A stretch of DNA of 21,285 nucleotides from Firmicutes bacterium UBA3941. GTDB taxonomy: Bacteria > Bacillota > Clostridia > Caldicoprobacterales > UBA3941. The notes under the pieces were generated by a model that saw only the letters and a list, made by a program, of their open reading frames with translations, did not search any database and was not told the origin of the DNA. Positions 14,468-21,285 of the stretch are shown one piece after another (position 1 is the first letter of the stretch; the number at the start of each line of letters is the position of its first letter). The stretch is from assembly GCA_002385665.1 (NCBI GenBank), contig DGDX01000038.1:1-21285 (forward strand). Direction: 5' to 3'. The translations under genes were made by a program, and so were the position numbers.

Positions 14468-15781
14468 CTAATTGACCAATTCGGCTATGGCATGGGCGTA
14501 GATCTTGGCATTTAGAACCAGATCCTCTATCTCAATATATTCATCCTTCTGATGTGCCAGCTCAACGCTGCCGGGAAATATGGCTCCAAAGGCAACACCG
14601 ATATCAAGGGCCCTGGCATAGGTCCCGCCTCCAATGGATAAGGGCTCGGCAAATTCTGCCCCGGTCTGGTCCTTATACACACTGATCAGGGTCTTCACCA
14701 GGAAATGATCCTTGGGTACATACAGAGGTTTTTGCCCATGCAAGACCTTCACATCAATCCCGGTACCTTGAAGTTTTTCATGGATCTTTAACAGGATTTC
14801 CCCTTGGGTATACTTAACCGGATATCGGATATCCAATACAGCCTTGCCTGCCTGGGTATCAACATCGATTATGCCAAGATTTAGGGTTAGGTGGCCGGAC
14901 ACATCGTCCGAGCATTTGATTCCCAGCCCTTCTCCGGTAGTATCCTGACCTATAAGCCTGTCCAGATCCGCTACAAACCTATCAAGAGATCCATTTCCAA
15001 GGCCCCTGTTCTTTAACTCTTTCAAAGCCTTGGCTATAGCATTTTCCCCTTTATCTGGGGTGCTGCCATGGGCGGATATTCCCCTGACCTGTATGGGCTC
15101 TGCTTCTCCTTGAAGTATGTAGGTACAGCTGTCAGGGACCATATTGGCCCTGGATCCACCTTTTATACTTAAGACAGGGGATTTATCTCCATCCGATTCA
15201 TCAAATGTTTTGTATAGTTCAATATGTACTATTCCCTTCTCTGCATGAATCACAGGGTAGCTGCCATCCGGGGTTAAACCAAAGTCCGGCATGGGCTGTT
15301 TTTTGAAATAGTAATCCATATCAGCCCATCCACTCTCCTCGTCGGTCCCCAGAATAAGGCGTACCTTCTTATTAACCGGTACTCCGGATTCCATAACGGC
15401 CTTCATGGCATAGAGGGCTGCCAGGGCCGGACCCTTGTTATCGATGGCCCCTCTCCCGTAGATCCTGTTATCATGAATTTCTCCGCCATAAGGTGGATAG
15501 GTCCATCCTTCACCCTCAGGAACTACATCCAAGTGAGCCAATATACCAAGGGTTTCGCTTCCCTGACCAAATTCTATGAAACCTGCATAACCGTCTACAT
15601 TTCCCACTAAGAAGCCCAGCTTCTCACCCAAATCCAGTGTATATTCCAAAGCCTTATTAATCCCTTCACCAAAGGGTTTACCCTTCGACGGCTTCCCTTT
15701 TACGCTGGGAATAGAGACTAACTCCTGGGTAGATCTTATGAGTTTATCTCTATAAGAATCCACTATTTTGTCCAATGGCAT
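14468..15781 (-). CDS. pepV: M20-family dipeptidase, PepV type
   Basis: This cytosolic di-zinc peptidase is expected to cleave dipeptides, including those with N-terminal D-Ala or β-Ala in characterised relatives. The metal and catalytic residues are visible: H83 and D85 in LAHLDVVPEG, D114 in GRGAIDNKGP, E148/E149 in GTDEESGW, D172 in TPDGSYPVIHAEKG, and a C-terminal His in VELAHQKDEY. The insert between the catalytic halves is the lid/dimerisation domain of the PepV/Sapep group. At 437 residues it is slightly shorter than lactobacillar PepV (about 470). The start has GGGAGGA about 8 nt upstream. It is transcribed alone. With the peptide importer to its right it fits a peptide-using lifestyle. 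No clear terminator is seen after the stop. Confidence 0.9.
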   Translation of the reverse strand: MPLDKIVDSYRDKLIRSTQELVSIPSVKGKPSKGKPFGEGINKALEYTLDLGEKLGFLVGNVDGYAGFIEFGQGSETLGILAHLDVVPEGEGWTYPPYGGEIHDNRIYGRGAIDNKGPALAALYAMKAVMESGVPVNKKVRLILGTDEESGWADMDYYFKKQPMPDFGLTPDGSYPVIHAEKGIVHIELYKTFDESDGDKSPVLSIKGGSRANMVPDSCTYILQGEAEPIQVRGISAHGSTPDKGENAIAKALKELKNRGLGNGSLDRFVADLDRLIGQDTTGEGLGIKCSDDVSGHLTLNLGIIDVDTQAGKAVLDIRYPVKYTQGEILLKIHEKLQGTGIDVKVLHGQKPLYVPKDHFLVKTLISVYKDQTGAEFAEPLSIGGGTYARALDIGVAFGAIFPGSVELAHQKDEYIEIEDLVLNAKIYAHAIAELVN

Positions 15782-15866
15782 AAACTTATCCTCCCGTCAT
15801 TGACTATTTTTCTTCAAAAAGGCTAAAATAAACGCAAAAATTTACTAAATTCTATATTTCCTGTTT

Positions 15867-15872
15867 ATTATA
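15867..15872 (-). promoter_or_regulatory. Extended −10 promoter element of pepV
   Basis: On the minus strand TGATATAAT combines a perfect −10 TATAAT with an extended −10 TG. The −35 region is T-rich without a clear TTGACA, which extended −10 promoters tolerate. Confidence 0.55.
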
Positions 15873-15938
15873 TCACAGCTTTTCTCTTTTAAAAACAAGC
15901 AAAAGGGTTTATAATGTATATAAGGGAAAAAGCACCAA

Positions 15939-16073
15939 ATACCAATGTATTATGTCACCATCAATAAGGTAAATTAAACTTAAATCTTTACTACCGCTAA
16001 CATTGGTATCAGTCTTTTATAGTGACCTATCTAATTCAAGTCTGAAAATCGTGTCCCCTAAGGTGATACCAAT
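15939..16073. repeat. Three ATACCAAT half-sites in alternating orientation upstream of nagB
   Basis: ATACCAAT occurs at 15939–15946 (+), 16002–16009 (inverted, ATTGGTAT) and 16066–16073 (+). Start-to-start distances are 63 and 64 bp, close to six helical turns. The last two extend to a 10-bp inverted pair ATTGGTATCA/TGATACCAAT. The third covers the −35 position of nagB, so these look like operator half-sites. Confidence 0.5.
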
Positions 16074-16091
16074 ATAGCCCTGACCAAGCTA

Positions 16092-16097
16092 TATAAT
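16092..16097 (+). promoter_or_regulatory. −10 element of nagB
   Basis: There is a perfect TATAAT 22 bp upstream of the start codon. At 17-nt spacing the −35 would be CCAATA, a poor match lying inside the third half-site, so an activator may be required or a repressor may act there. Confidence 0.5.
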
Positions 16098-16119
16098 AAA
16101 TTGTAAGGAGGTCTGGAAT

Positions 16120-16845
16120 TTGAAAATTATAATTGCAGAAAATATGGAAGAGTTTAATGAGATCGCCGCGGACATTGTAAGCCGGCAAATCAGGAACAAA
16201 CCCGATAGCGTCCTTGGTTTGGCAACGGGTAGTACCCCCCTCGGATTATATGCACTGTTGGCCGATAAGTATAAGAAGGGAGAATTGGACTTTTCAAGGG
16301 TAAAGACCTTTAATCTGGACGAGTATAGGGGCCTTCCAAAAGACCATCCTCAGAGCTATTATCATTACATGTACGAAAACCTTTTTAGTAAAATCAACAT
16401 CAAAGACGAGAACGTGAATCTACTCAACGGCGAAGGGCTCGACCCCTACAAAGTATGCGCAGATTATGAAGAAAAGATCAAGGCTGCCGGAGGCATTGAC
16501 CTACAGGTATTGGGAATCGGCCATAATGGTCATATTGGTTTCAATGAACCCGGCACCCCCTTCGACTCGGTCACCGACTTAATCGATCTGTCAGAGAGGA
16601 CCATAGAAGCCAATTCCAGGTTTTTTGAGTCCCCAGATCAGGTGCCACGACAGGCACTATCCATGGGAATCAAGACGATAATGCAGGCACGCAGTATCAT
16701 GCTTTTGATTTCAGGGAGCGGCAAGGCAAGGATTGCTGCCAAGGCACTGAAAGGGCCTATTACACAGAATGTACCTGCCTCAGTTCTCCAACTCCATCCC
16801 TTTGTAACGGTTATTTTGGATAAAGAGGCTGCAGAATATTTATGA
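16120..16845 (+). CDS. nagB: Glucosamine-6-phosphate deaminase
   Basis: This enzyme converts glucosamine-6-phosphate to fructose-6-phosphate and ammonia, the last step of amino-sugar catabolism. Family motifs are in order: LATGSTPLGLYALL (phosphate binding), FNLDEYRGL (catalytic Asp), and GIGHNGHIGFNEPG (active-site Asn/His loop). The 241-residue length matches the short Bacillus-type enzyme rather than the 266-residue allosteric E. coli form. The start is TTG with AAGGAGG (16105–16111) 8 nt upstream. Downstream is its own strong terminator, and no nagA or nag transporter gene is adjacent. The half-site repeats upstream suggest control by a sugar-responsive repressor, possibly GntR-type, which is inference. 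Confidence 0.95.
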   Translation: MKIIIAENMEEFNEIAADIVSRQIRNKPDSVLGLATGSTPLGLYALLADKYKKGELDFSRVKTFNLDEYRGLPKDHPQSYYHYMYENLFSKINIKDENVNLLNGEGLDPYKVCADYEEKIKAAGGIDLQVLGIGHNGHIGFNEPGTPFDSVTDLIDLSERTIEANSRFFESPDQVPRQALSMGIKTIMQARSIMLLISGSGKARIAAKALKGPITQNVPASVLQLHPFVTVILDKEAAEYL

Positions 16846-16897
16846 TGCGGTAAACGACCACTACTACAAACAGTAAATATCGAATGGTTATATAAGT

Positions 16898-16945
16898 ATA
16901 GCCACCATACACGGACAGGATCCGTGATATGGTGGCTATTTTTTT
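16898..16945 (+). terminator. Terminator of nagB
   Basis: ATAGCCACCATA pairs with TATGGTGGCTAT, with inner ACGGA/TCCGT, followed by TTTTTTT (16939–16945). The minus strand has no U-run after the stem, so it is not a good terminator for oppA. Confidence 0.9.
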
Positions 16946-16969
16946 CGCATATATTAGAATACGTATAAT

Positions 16970-18562
16970 TTATTTGTCCACTACCTTGGAGTACATGAAG
17001 TACTTATATCCAAGAGGTGAAGAATAGAATCCTTCAAGTTTCGGGCTCTTTAGATATATATCCACATAGTAGTAGATCGGTGCCAGCATGGCTTCTTCAA
17101 ATATAATATCCTCTGCCTGGTGCATGAGCTTCATACGCTCTTCCCTGTCTGAGGAAGCCTTTACCTGGGAAATTAAAGCATCATATTCAGCGTTGGACCA
17201 CTGAGCATCGTTGTTACCGCTTCCGGTTACCCACATATCCAAGAAGGAAATAGGATCGTTGTAGTCACCCAACCAGCCGTTTCGGGCAATTTGGTAATCG
17301 CCGTTCTTTCTGGTATCAAGGAAGGTATTCCATTCCTGTGAAGCGAGTTCGATGTTAACCCCGATCTCTTTCCACATGCTCTGGATGGCTTCACCAATCA
17401 GCTGATGTCCGGTGGACTCATTGTAGAGATATTCCATGGTAGGTAATCCTTCACCGTTGGGATATCCGGCTTCAGCCAGTAAACGCTTAGCTTCTTCCAG
17501 GTTTCCTTCATAATCATAAGGATCATAGTAATCTCCGCCTACCTCACGGAATTCCTTGGTAGGATCAGCATCGGAAAGTCCGGTTGCTACGAAAGCACCT
17601 GCAGGTTGTTGACCGGCTTGCCCAATCTGCTCGCAGATATAAACCCTGTCAATCGCTAGCATTAAAGCCCTACGAACTTTAGGATCATCCAACGGAGGCT
17701 TCTGTACGTTAAAGCTGATATAGTAGGTACCAAGTTGACCTTGGATGAAGAACTCTTCCTTATCCTTCCATGCCTCAATTTCATCATTGGGCAAGGAGTC
17801 GGCTAGGAGGATTTCACCATTTTCAAAAGCGGCCAGGATAGCCCCATCGTCGTCCATAAGTAGGAATTTGATGGATTCAGGGCCTATCTTCTCCTTATTC
17901 CAATAGTTGGAGTTCTTTTTCAGAACAATATGAGAATCATGTACCCATTCGTCCATTACATAGGGTCCATTTCCTATGTAGGTGTCTGGTTTTGTTGCCC
18001 AACCATCTGGATCAGCTTCCACTATGTCCTTGCGAACAGGGAAGAAGGTGGGGAATGCGCAAAGCTCCAGGAAGTAAGGAGCGGCAGCTTTAAGCTTTAC
18101 TACCACAGTCTTATCATCAGGTGCCTGCACGTTGAGATCATGATTCCCTTCCTCACTATCATAACCCTCGATGACTTCAAACATATAGGCATAGTCGGCT
18201 GCTGTTTCAGGATCAACGGCCCTCTTCCAAGAGTACACATAATCCTCAGCAGTTACCGGCTCGCCATCACTCCATTTTAAGCCGTCGCGCAGGGTAAATG
18301 TATAGGTTAGGCCATCATCACTAACTTCATAGGATTCGGCCTGCGCCTCTACGGGAACCCCATTCTCATCAAGACTCATGAGGCCTTCAAATGCATGAAT
18401 TAATAGCGTAGCCCCATCGACAGCTGAGTTTAATGCAGGATCAATGGTTGCAGGTTCAGGTCCTACATTGACAACCAATTCTTTGGTACCAGAAGTACCG
18501 CAGCCAGCTGCCAGCATCCCAAAAGTCATAATAATGACTAACAGCAATGCAATTCTTTTCAT
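16970..18562 (-). CDS. oppA: Oligopeptide ABC transporter substrate-binding lipoprotein
   Basis: This 530-residue extracellular binding protein belongs to the SBP_bac_5 family. It begins with a lipoprotein signal peptide: MKR, a hydrophobic core, and the lipobox LAAGC with the lipidated Cys at about residue 21. Family features follow: EPATIDPALNS near the N-terminus, TFTLRDGLKWSDGEPVTAEDYVYSW-type strands at about 90–115, and a C-terminal lobe ending with PLGYKYFMYSK. It captures oligopeptides for the OppBCDF membrane complex. The start has AAAGGAGAGG upstream. It lies 130 bp after oppF, and that gap contains two hairpins. Being last in the operon, it may be expressed more strongly through a separate or processed transcript. 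Substrates other than peptides are possible for this family. Confidence 0.93.
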   Translation of the reverse strand: MKRIALLLVIIMTFGMLAAGCGTSGTKELVVNVGPEPATIDPALNSAVDGATLLIHAFEGLMSLDENGVPVEAQAESYEVSDDGLTYTFTLRDGLKWSDGEPVTAEDYVYSWKRAVDPETAADYAYMFEVIEGYDSEEGNHDLNVQAPDDKTVVVKLKAAAPYFLELCAFPTFFPVRKDIVEADPDGWATKPDTYIGNGPYVMDEWVHDSHIVLKKNSNYWNKEKIGPESIKFLLMDDDGAILAAFENGEILLADSLPNDEIEAWKDKEEFFIQGQLGTYYISFNVQKPPLDDPKVRRALMLAIDRVYICEQIGQAGQQPAGAFVATGLSDADPTKEFREVGGDYYDPYDYEGNLEEAKRLLAEAGYPNGEGLPTMEYLYNESTGHQLIGEAIQSMWKEIGVNIELASQEWNTFLDTRKNGDYQIARNGWLGDYNDPISFLDMWVTGSGNNDAQWSNAEYDALISQVKASSDREERMKLMHQAEDIIFEEAMLAPIYYYVDIYLKSPKLEGFYSSPLGYKYFMYSKVVDK

Positions 18563-18592
18563 ACCTTGTTCCTCTCCTTTTTATATATTTCA

Positions 18593-18618
18593 TCTATTGA
18601 ATTTTTATCTTCAATAGA
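18593..18618 (-). repeat. Inverted repeat just upstream of oppA
   Basis: TCTATTGAA (18593–18601) and TTCAATAGA (18610–18618) form a perfect 9-bp inverted repeat with an 8-nt loop about 20 nt before the oppA ribosome binding site. It could be an operator or an mRNA hairpin protecting the oppA 5' end. Confidence 0.5.
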
Positions 18619-18636
18619 TAAAGGCACAATTATCCA

Positions 18637-18667
18637 GGGGTGTTAGGCACAGCCTATAATACACCCC
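18637..18667 (-). other. Intercistronic hairpin between oppF and oppA
   Basis: GGGGTGT-TAGGC-ACA-GCCTA-TAAT-ACACCCC forms a 12-bp GC-rich stem with a 4-nt bulge. No U-run follows on the minus strand, so it is probably an mRNA-stabilising or partial-termination element separating the ATPase genes from the binding-protein gene. Confidence 0.6.
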
Positions 18668-18692
18668 TTAATTAACTTTCGTCAACCCCCTG

Positions 18693-19706
18693 TTATTGTA
18701 CTCTATCCAAATGATGACAGGCTGCGAAATGACCCTTGGAAATTTCTCTAAACTCCGGTTCCTCCCTGGCACATAATTCATCTGCATAGGGACAACGGGT
18801 GCGGAATCGACAACCGCTTGGAGGATCCAAGGGGCTTGGTACATCGCCTTCCAGGACTATCCTCTTCCTTTGACGGCTAACCTCGGGGTCAGGTATTGGT
18901 ATTGCGGAAATAAGGGATCTTGTATATGGATGTACACTGTGAAATGTCAATTCATAGCTCTCTGCCAGCTCTACCAGTTTGCCAAGATACATAACCCCAA
19001 TACGATTGCTTATGTGTTTAACCACGGACAGATCGTGGGCAATAAACAGATAGGTCAATCCCATCTCTTCCTGGAGTTCCTCAAACATATTGACAATTTG
19101 AGCCTGTATGGATACATCAAGGGCGGATACCGGTTCATCACATACGATAAATTCCGGATCTACAGCCAGAGCCCTTGCTATTCCGACCCTCTGTCGTTGC
19201 CCTCCGGAGAATTCATGGGGATAGCGGTTGGCGTGTTCGCTGTTTAGGCCTACCCTGTCCAACATTTCCATAATTCTTTCTGAACGCTCTTTCTTGGAAT
19301 GAGCCAATTTGTGAATATCTATGGGCTCACCCACAATATCCGCTATAGTCATTCTGGGGTTTAAGGAGGCGTAAGGATCCTGGAATACGATCTGCATCTT
19401 TCTGCGGTAGGGCATCATGTCGGCATGGGTTATATCCTCCCCATCATAGAATATCTTGCCCCCCGTTGGTTCATACAGACGAAGCAAGGAACGTCCCGTT
19501 GTCGTTTTACCACAGCCTGACTCTCCGACTAATCCCAATGTCTCCCCTTTATTAATATAGAAGGATACATCGTCTACGGCTTTAACATACTTAGTGCGAA
19601 AAAGGCCGTCACTTACAGGAAAATACTGTTTTAAGTTCTTAACCTCTATTAAAGGGCGTTCGCTTTCTCTTGTATTAGCATGCCTATCTTCCAAGCGTTT
19701 TTCCAT
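18693..19706 (-). CDS. oppF: Oligopeptide ABC transporter ATP-binding protein OppF
   Basis: This cytosolic ATPase subunit of the peptide importer has 337 residues. Walker A is GESGCGKT (61–68), the Q-loop is in [15 protein letters not shown], the ABC signature is [15 protein letters not shown], Walker B is [14 protein letters not shown], and the H-loop is in [13 protein letters not shown]-terminal oligopeptide/dipeptide transporter extension carries [15 protein letters not shown], a cysteine cluster shared by this family. Its ATG shares one base with the oppD stop (TAATG), so the two ATPases are translationally coupled and probably made in equal amounts. Confidence 0.95.
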   Translation of the reverse strand: MEKRLEDRHANTRESERPLIEVKNLKQYFPVSDGLFRTKYVKAVDDVSFYINKGETLGLVGESGCGKTTTGRSLLRLYEPTGGKIFYDGEDITHADMMPYRRKMQIVFQDPYASLNPRMTIADIVGEPIDIHKLAHSKKERSERIMEMLDRVGLNSEHANRYPHEFSGGQRQRVGIARALAVDPEFIVCDEPVSALDVSIQAQIVNMFEELQEEMGLTYLFIAHDLSVVKHISNRIGVMYLGKLVELAESYELTFHSVHPYTRSLISAIPIPDPEVSRQRKRIVLEGDVPSPLDPPSGCRFRTRCPYADELCAREEPEFREISKGHFAACHHLDRVQ

Positions 19707-20710
19707 TAGTTTTCACCTCCAGCGGCGGCCTCAAAGGCTTCCTTTTGCAAAAGCCAACAAGCGCACTCATGCGTATCGCTGAGTTTACTATACTCAGGCA
19801 TCTCCCTTAGACATATTTTCATACATTTATCGCAGCGGGGCGCAAAGGGGCATCCCGCAGGCGGGTTAAGCATATCCAACGGTGTCCCTTCAATAGGTAC
19901 CAGCTTTTCATGGCTCTTCGTGTTTAAATTGGGGACACTGCGAAGTAACCCTTTGGTATACTCATGTCGGGGGCTGTAGAAGATTTCATCACTGGTTCCT
20001 GTTTCCACGATCTTGCCCCCATACATAACTACAATCTTATCGCACATGTTAGCTACTACACCCAGATCATGGGTGATAATAATGATGGACATATTGATCT
20101 TTTCCTTTAGCTCCATCATCAGCTCTATTATCTGGGCCTGTATGGTTACGTCCAATGCTGTAGTAGGCTCATCGGCAATTAGCAGTTTAGGCTCACAGGC
20201 CAGAGCAATAGCGATCATCACCCTTTGACGCATACCGCCCGACAGTTCATGGGGGTATTGATTTAACCTCTTTTCGGGCTCATTAATACCGACCAAGGTT
20301 AGTAGTTCCAGGGCTCTTTCATTGGCCTGTTCCTTGTTCATATCCGTATGGAGGAGTATTACCTCCCGGATCTGGTTACCTATGGTATATACGGGATTAA
20401 GGGATGTCATAGGGTCTTGGAATATGATGCTTACTTCATTTCCCCTTATGTCCCGCATCTGTTTTTCAGTCATATCATTTATTCGATGCCCATTAAAGTC
20501 GATGGTGCCTCCAATAATCTTTCCCGGAAAGGGAACGAGGCCCATTATAGAATAGGCAGTTACGGATTTACCGCTTCCACTCTCGCCCACGATGCCCAAA
20601 ACATCACCTTCATGCATCTTAAAGGTAACATCGTTTAAGGCCTTGACCTCTCCGGCAGGCGTAAAGAATGAAAGCCTGAGATTTTTTATATCTAATAGTA
20701 CATCACTCAT
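19706..20710 (-). CDS. oppD: Oligopeptide ABC transporter ATP-binding protein OppD
   Basis: This 334-residue partner ATPase has Walker A GESGSGKS (42–49), Q-loop in [15 protein letters not shown], signature [15 protein letters not shown], Walker [15 protein letters not shown], and H-loop in [11 protein letters not shown]. The C-terminal extension has [15 protein letters not shown]; characterised relatives bind an iron–sulfur cluster with such cysteines, not tested here. The signature is slightly degenerate in neither subunit, so both ATP sites look active. It starts 12 bp after oppC with GGGAGG as ribosome binding site. Confidence 0.95.
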   Translation of the reverse strand: MSDVLLDIKNLRLSFFTPAGEVKALNDVTFKMHEGDVLGIVGESGSGKSVTAYSIMGLVPFPGKIIGGTIDFNGHRINDMTEKQMRDIRGNEVSIIFQDPMTSLNPVYTIGNQIREVILLHTDMNKEQANERALELLTLVGINEPEKRLNQYPHELSGGMRQRVMIAIALACEPKLLIADEPTTALDVTIQAQIIELMMELKEKINMSIIIITHDLGVVANMCDKIVVMYGGKIVETGTSDEIFYSPRHEYTKGLLRSVPNLNTKSHEKLVPIEGTPLDMLNPPAGCPFAPRCDKCMKICLREMPEYSKLSDTHECACWLLQKEAFEAAAGGEN

Positions 20711-20722
20711 AATTTTTCCTCC

Positions 20723-21266
20723 CTAGTTCTTTAACCTTGGGTCAAAGGCGTCTCTCAGACCATCCCCGAAAAGGTTAAAGGACAAAATGATGAGGCTGAT
20801 GGCAACTGCAGGAACCAATAGTCTATGGGGATATGACCTAATCCCATCAACCGCCTGGGCGGCCAAGGAACCAAGACTGGGCATAGGTGCGTTTACCCCG
20901 AGACCTAAAAAGCTAAGAAAGCTTTCGGTAAATATTGAAGAAGGAATCTGCAGCGTGGTAGTTACGATTAGAGTACCCACACAATTGGTCAACAGATGTT
21001 TTCTGATTATCCTGCCATGGGAAGCTCCCAAGGCTCTGGCTGCAGTTACAAATTCCTGTTCCTTCAGTGTCAGGATTTGTCCTCTGACGATTCGTGCCAT
21101 ACCTACCCAATACAACAGTGAAAAAACGATAAATATGCTTATAAGTCCAGTTCCTACTACATTAATCCACTCAAAACCAGGAACATTCTCGGCAAGCTCC
21201 TTCAATGGATGCTTAACCGTTACCATGAGGAGTATTATGACCAAAATATCCGGTACAGTGTAGATG
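20723..21266 (-). CDS. oppC: Oligopeptide ABC transporter permease OppC, 5' end missing
   Basis: This is the C-terminal part (about 181 codons) of the OppC membrane permease, which forms the translocation channel with OppB. The EAA loop that contacts the ATPases is present (EFVTAARALGASHGRIIRKHLL), preceded and followed by transmembrane helices, and it ends with the typical NLFGDGLRDAFDPRLK tail. The open frame can be read to an ATG at 21283, but its first residues, MCIRDS, come from a sequencing adapter, not the gene. The true gene continues beyond the contig end, presumably with oppB upstream. Confidence 0.93.
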
Positions 21267-21285
21267 CTGTCTCTTATACACATCT
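21267..21285. other. Illumina Nextera mosaic-end adapter sequence (artefact)
   Basis: The last 19 bases, CTGTCTCTTATACACATCT, are the exact reverse complement of the 19-bp Tn5 mosaic end used in Nextera libraries. It lies exactly at the sequence end. It is library adapter left in the assembly, not genomic DNA. Confidence 0.97.

Larger units (their letters stand above)
15782..16119. other. 338-bp divergent intergenic region between pepV and nagB
   Basis: It holds the pepV promoter (15867–15872), the nagB −10 (16092–16097) and three ATACCAAT half-sites. No open frame longer than about ten codons with a ribosome binding site is seen. Confidence 0.6.

Noticed and set aside
15945..15977. Ten-codon plus-strand peptide (ATG at 15945) upstream of nagB
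   Set aside because: It is too short, lacks a convincing ribosome binding site and has no attenuator structure after it.
1..21285. CRISPR array, prophage, defence island or intact mobile element
   Set aside because: No regularly spaced direct repeats, integrase, transposase, phage structural gene or toxin–antitoxin pair was seen; gene content is housekeeping.

Overview
The window reads as the end of a contig from a low-to-moderate GC, endospore-forming Gram-positive bacterium of the class Clostridia (Bacillota). The evidence is a sporulation protein YunB behind a sigma-E-like promoter, a Firmicutes-type DnaD plus DnaI/DnaC-like loader pair, the YybS–GdpP–L9–DnaB gene order, a T-box leader, a cysteine-rich (C+) S18, and GTG and TTG starts with strong AGGAGG ribosome binding sites. 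The last 19 bases are an exact Illumina Nextera mosaic-end sequence, so the right edge is an assembly end with untrimmed adapter. The sequence is probably a draft or metagenome contig.

Layout. 1–257: three tRNA genes on the minus strand (Lys, Glu, and an edge-cut Ser) behind one strong promoter. 363–684: a small DUF1858 redox-disulfide protein with its own promoter and terminator. 818–3319 (+): a DnaD-family primosome protein with four tandem C-terminal domains and its AAA+ helicase loader. 3325–8059 (−): a compact, partly overlapping run of MazG-like protein, YybS membrane protein, GdpP-type c-di-AMP phosphodiesterase, ribosomal protein L9 and replicative helicase DnaB. It meets the dnaD/loader pair tail to tail at a shared bidirectional terminator, so loader and helicase genes converge. 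8146–8973 (−): prephenate dehydratase, divergent from yunB (9094–9765, +); their promoters overlap.

9804–10956 (−): rpsF–ssb–rpsR with its own promoter and terminator. 10974–11954 (−): a NYN ribonuclease-fold protein with two C-terminal LOTUS/OST-HTH-like modules. 12238–14372 (−): a self-contained branched-chain amino acid unit made of promoter, T-box leader with a probable isoleucine specifier, ilvB and a terminator, with no ilvN beside it. 14468–15872 (−): a PepV-type M20 dipeptidase. 16092–16945 (+): nagB with a repeated operator-like half-site upstream and a strong terminator. 16970–21266 (−): an oligopeptide ABC importer (oppC partial, oppD, oppF, oppA).

Most of the window is housekeeping: translation, replication initiation, c-di-AMP turnover, amino acid synthesis, and peptide and amino-sugar use. 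I found no CRISPR array, intact insertion sequence, prophage, toxin–antitoxin or defence cassette. No clearly new multi-gene system is visible. The points most worth a second look are the four-repeat DnaD, the soluble PAS-less GdpP, the NYN–LOTUS protein, the lone T-box ilvB, the spaced half-sites before nagB, and the adapter at the contig end.
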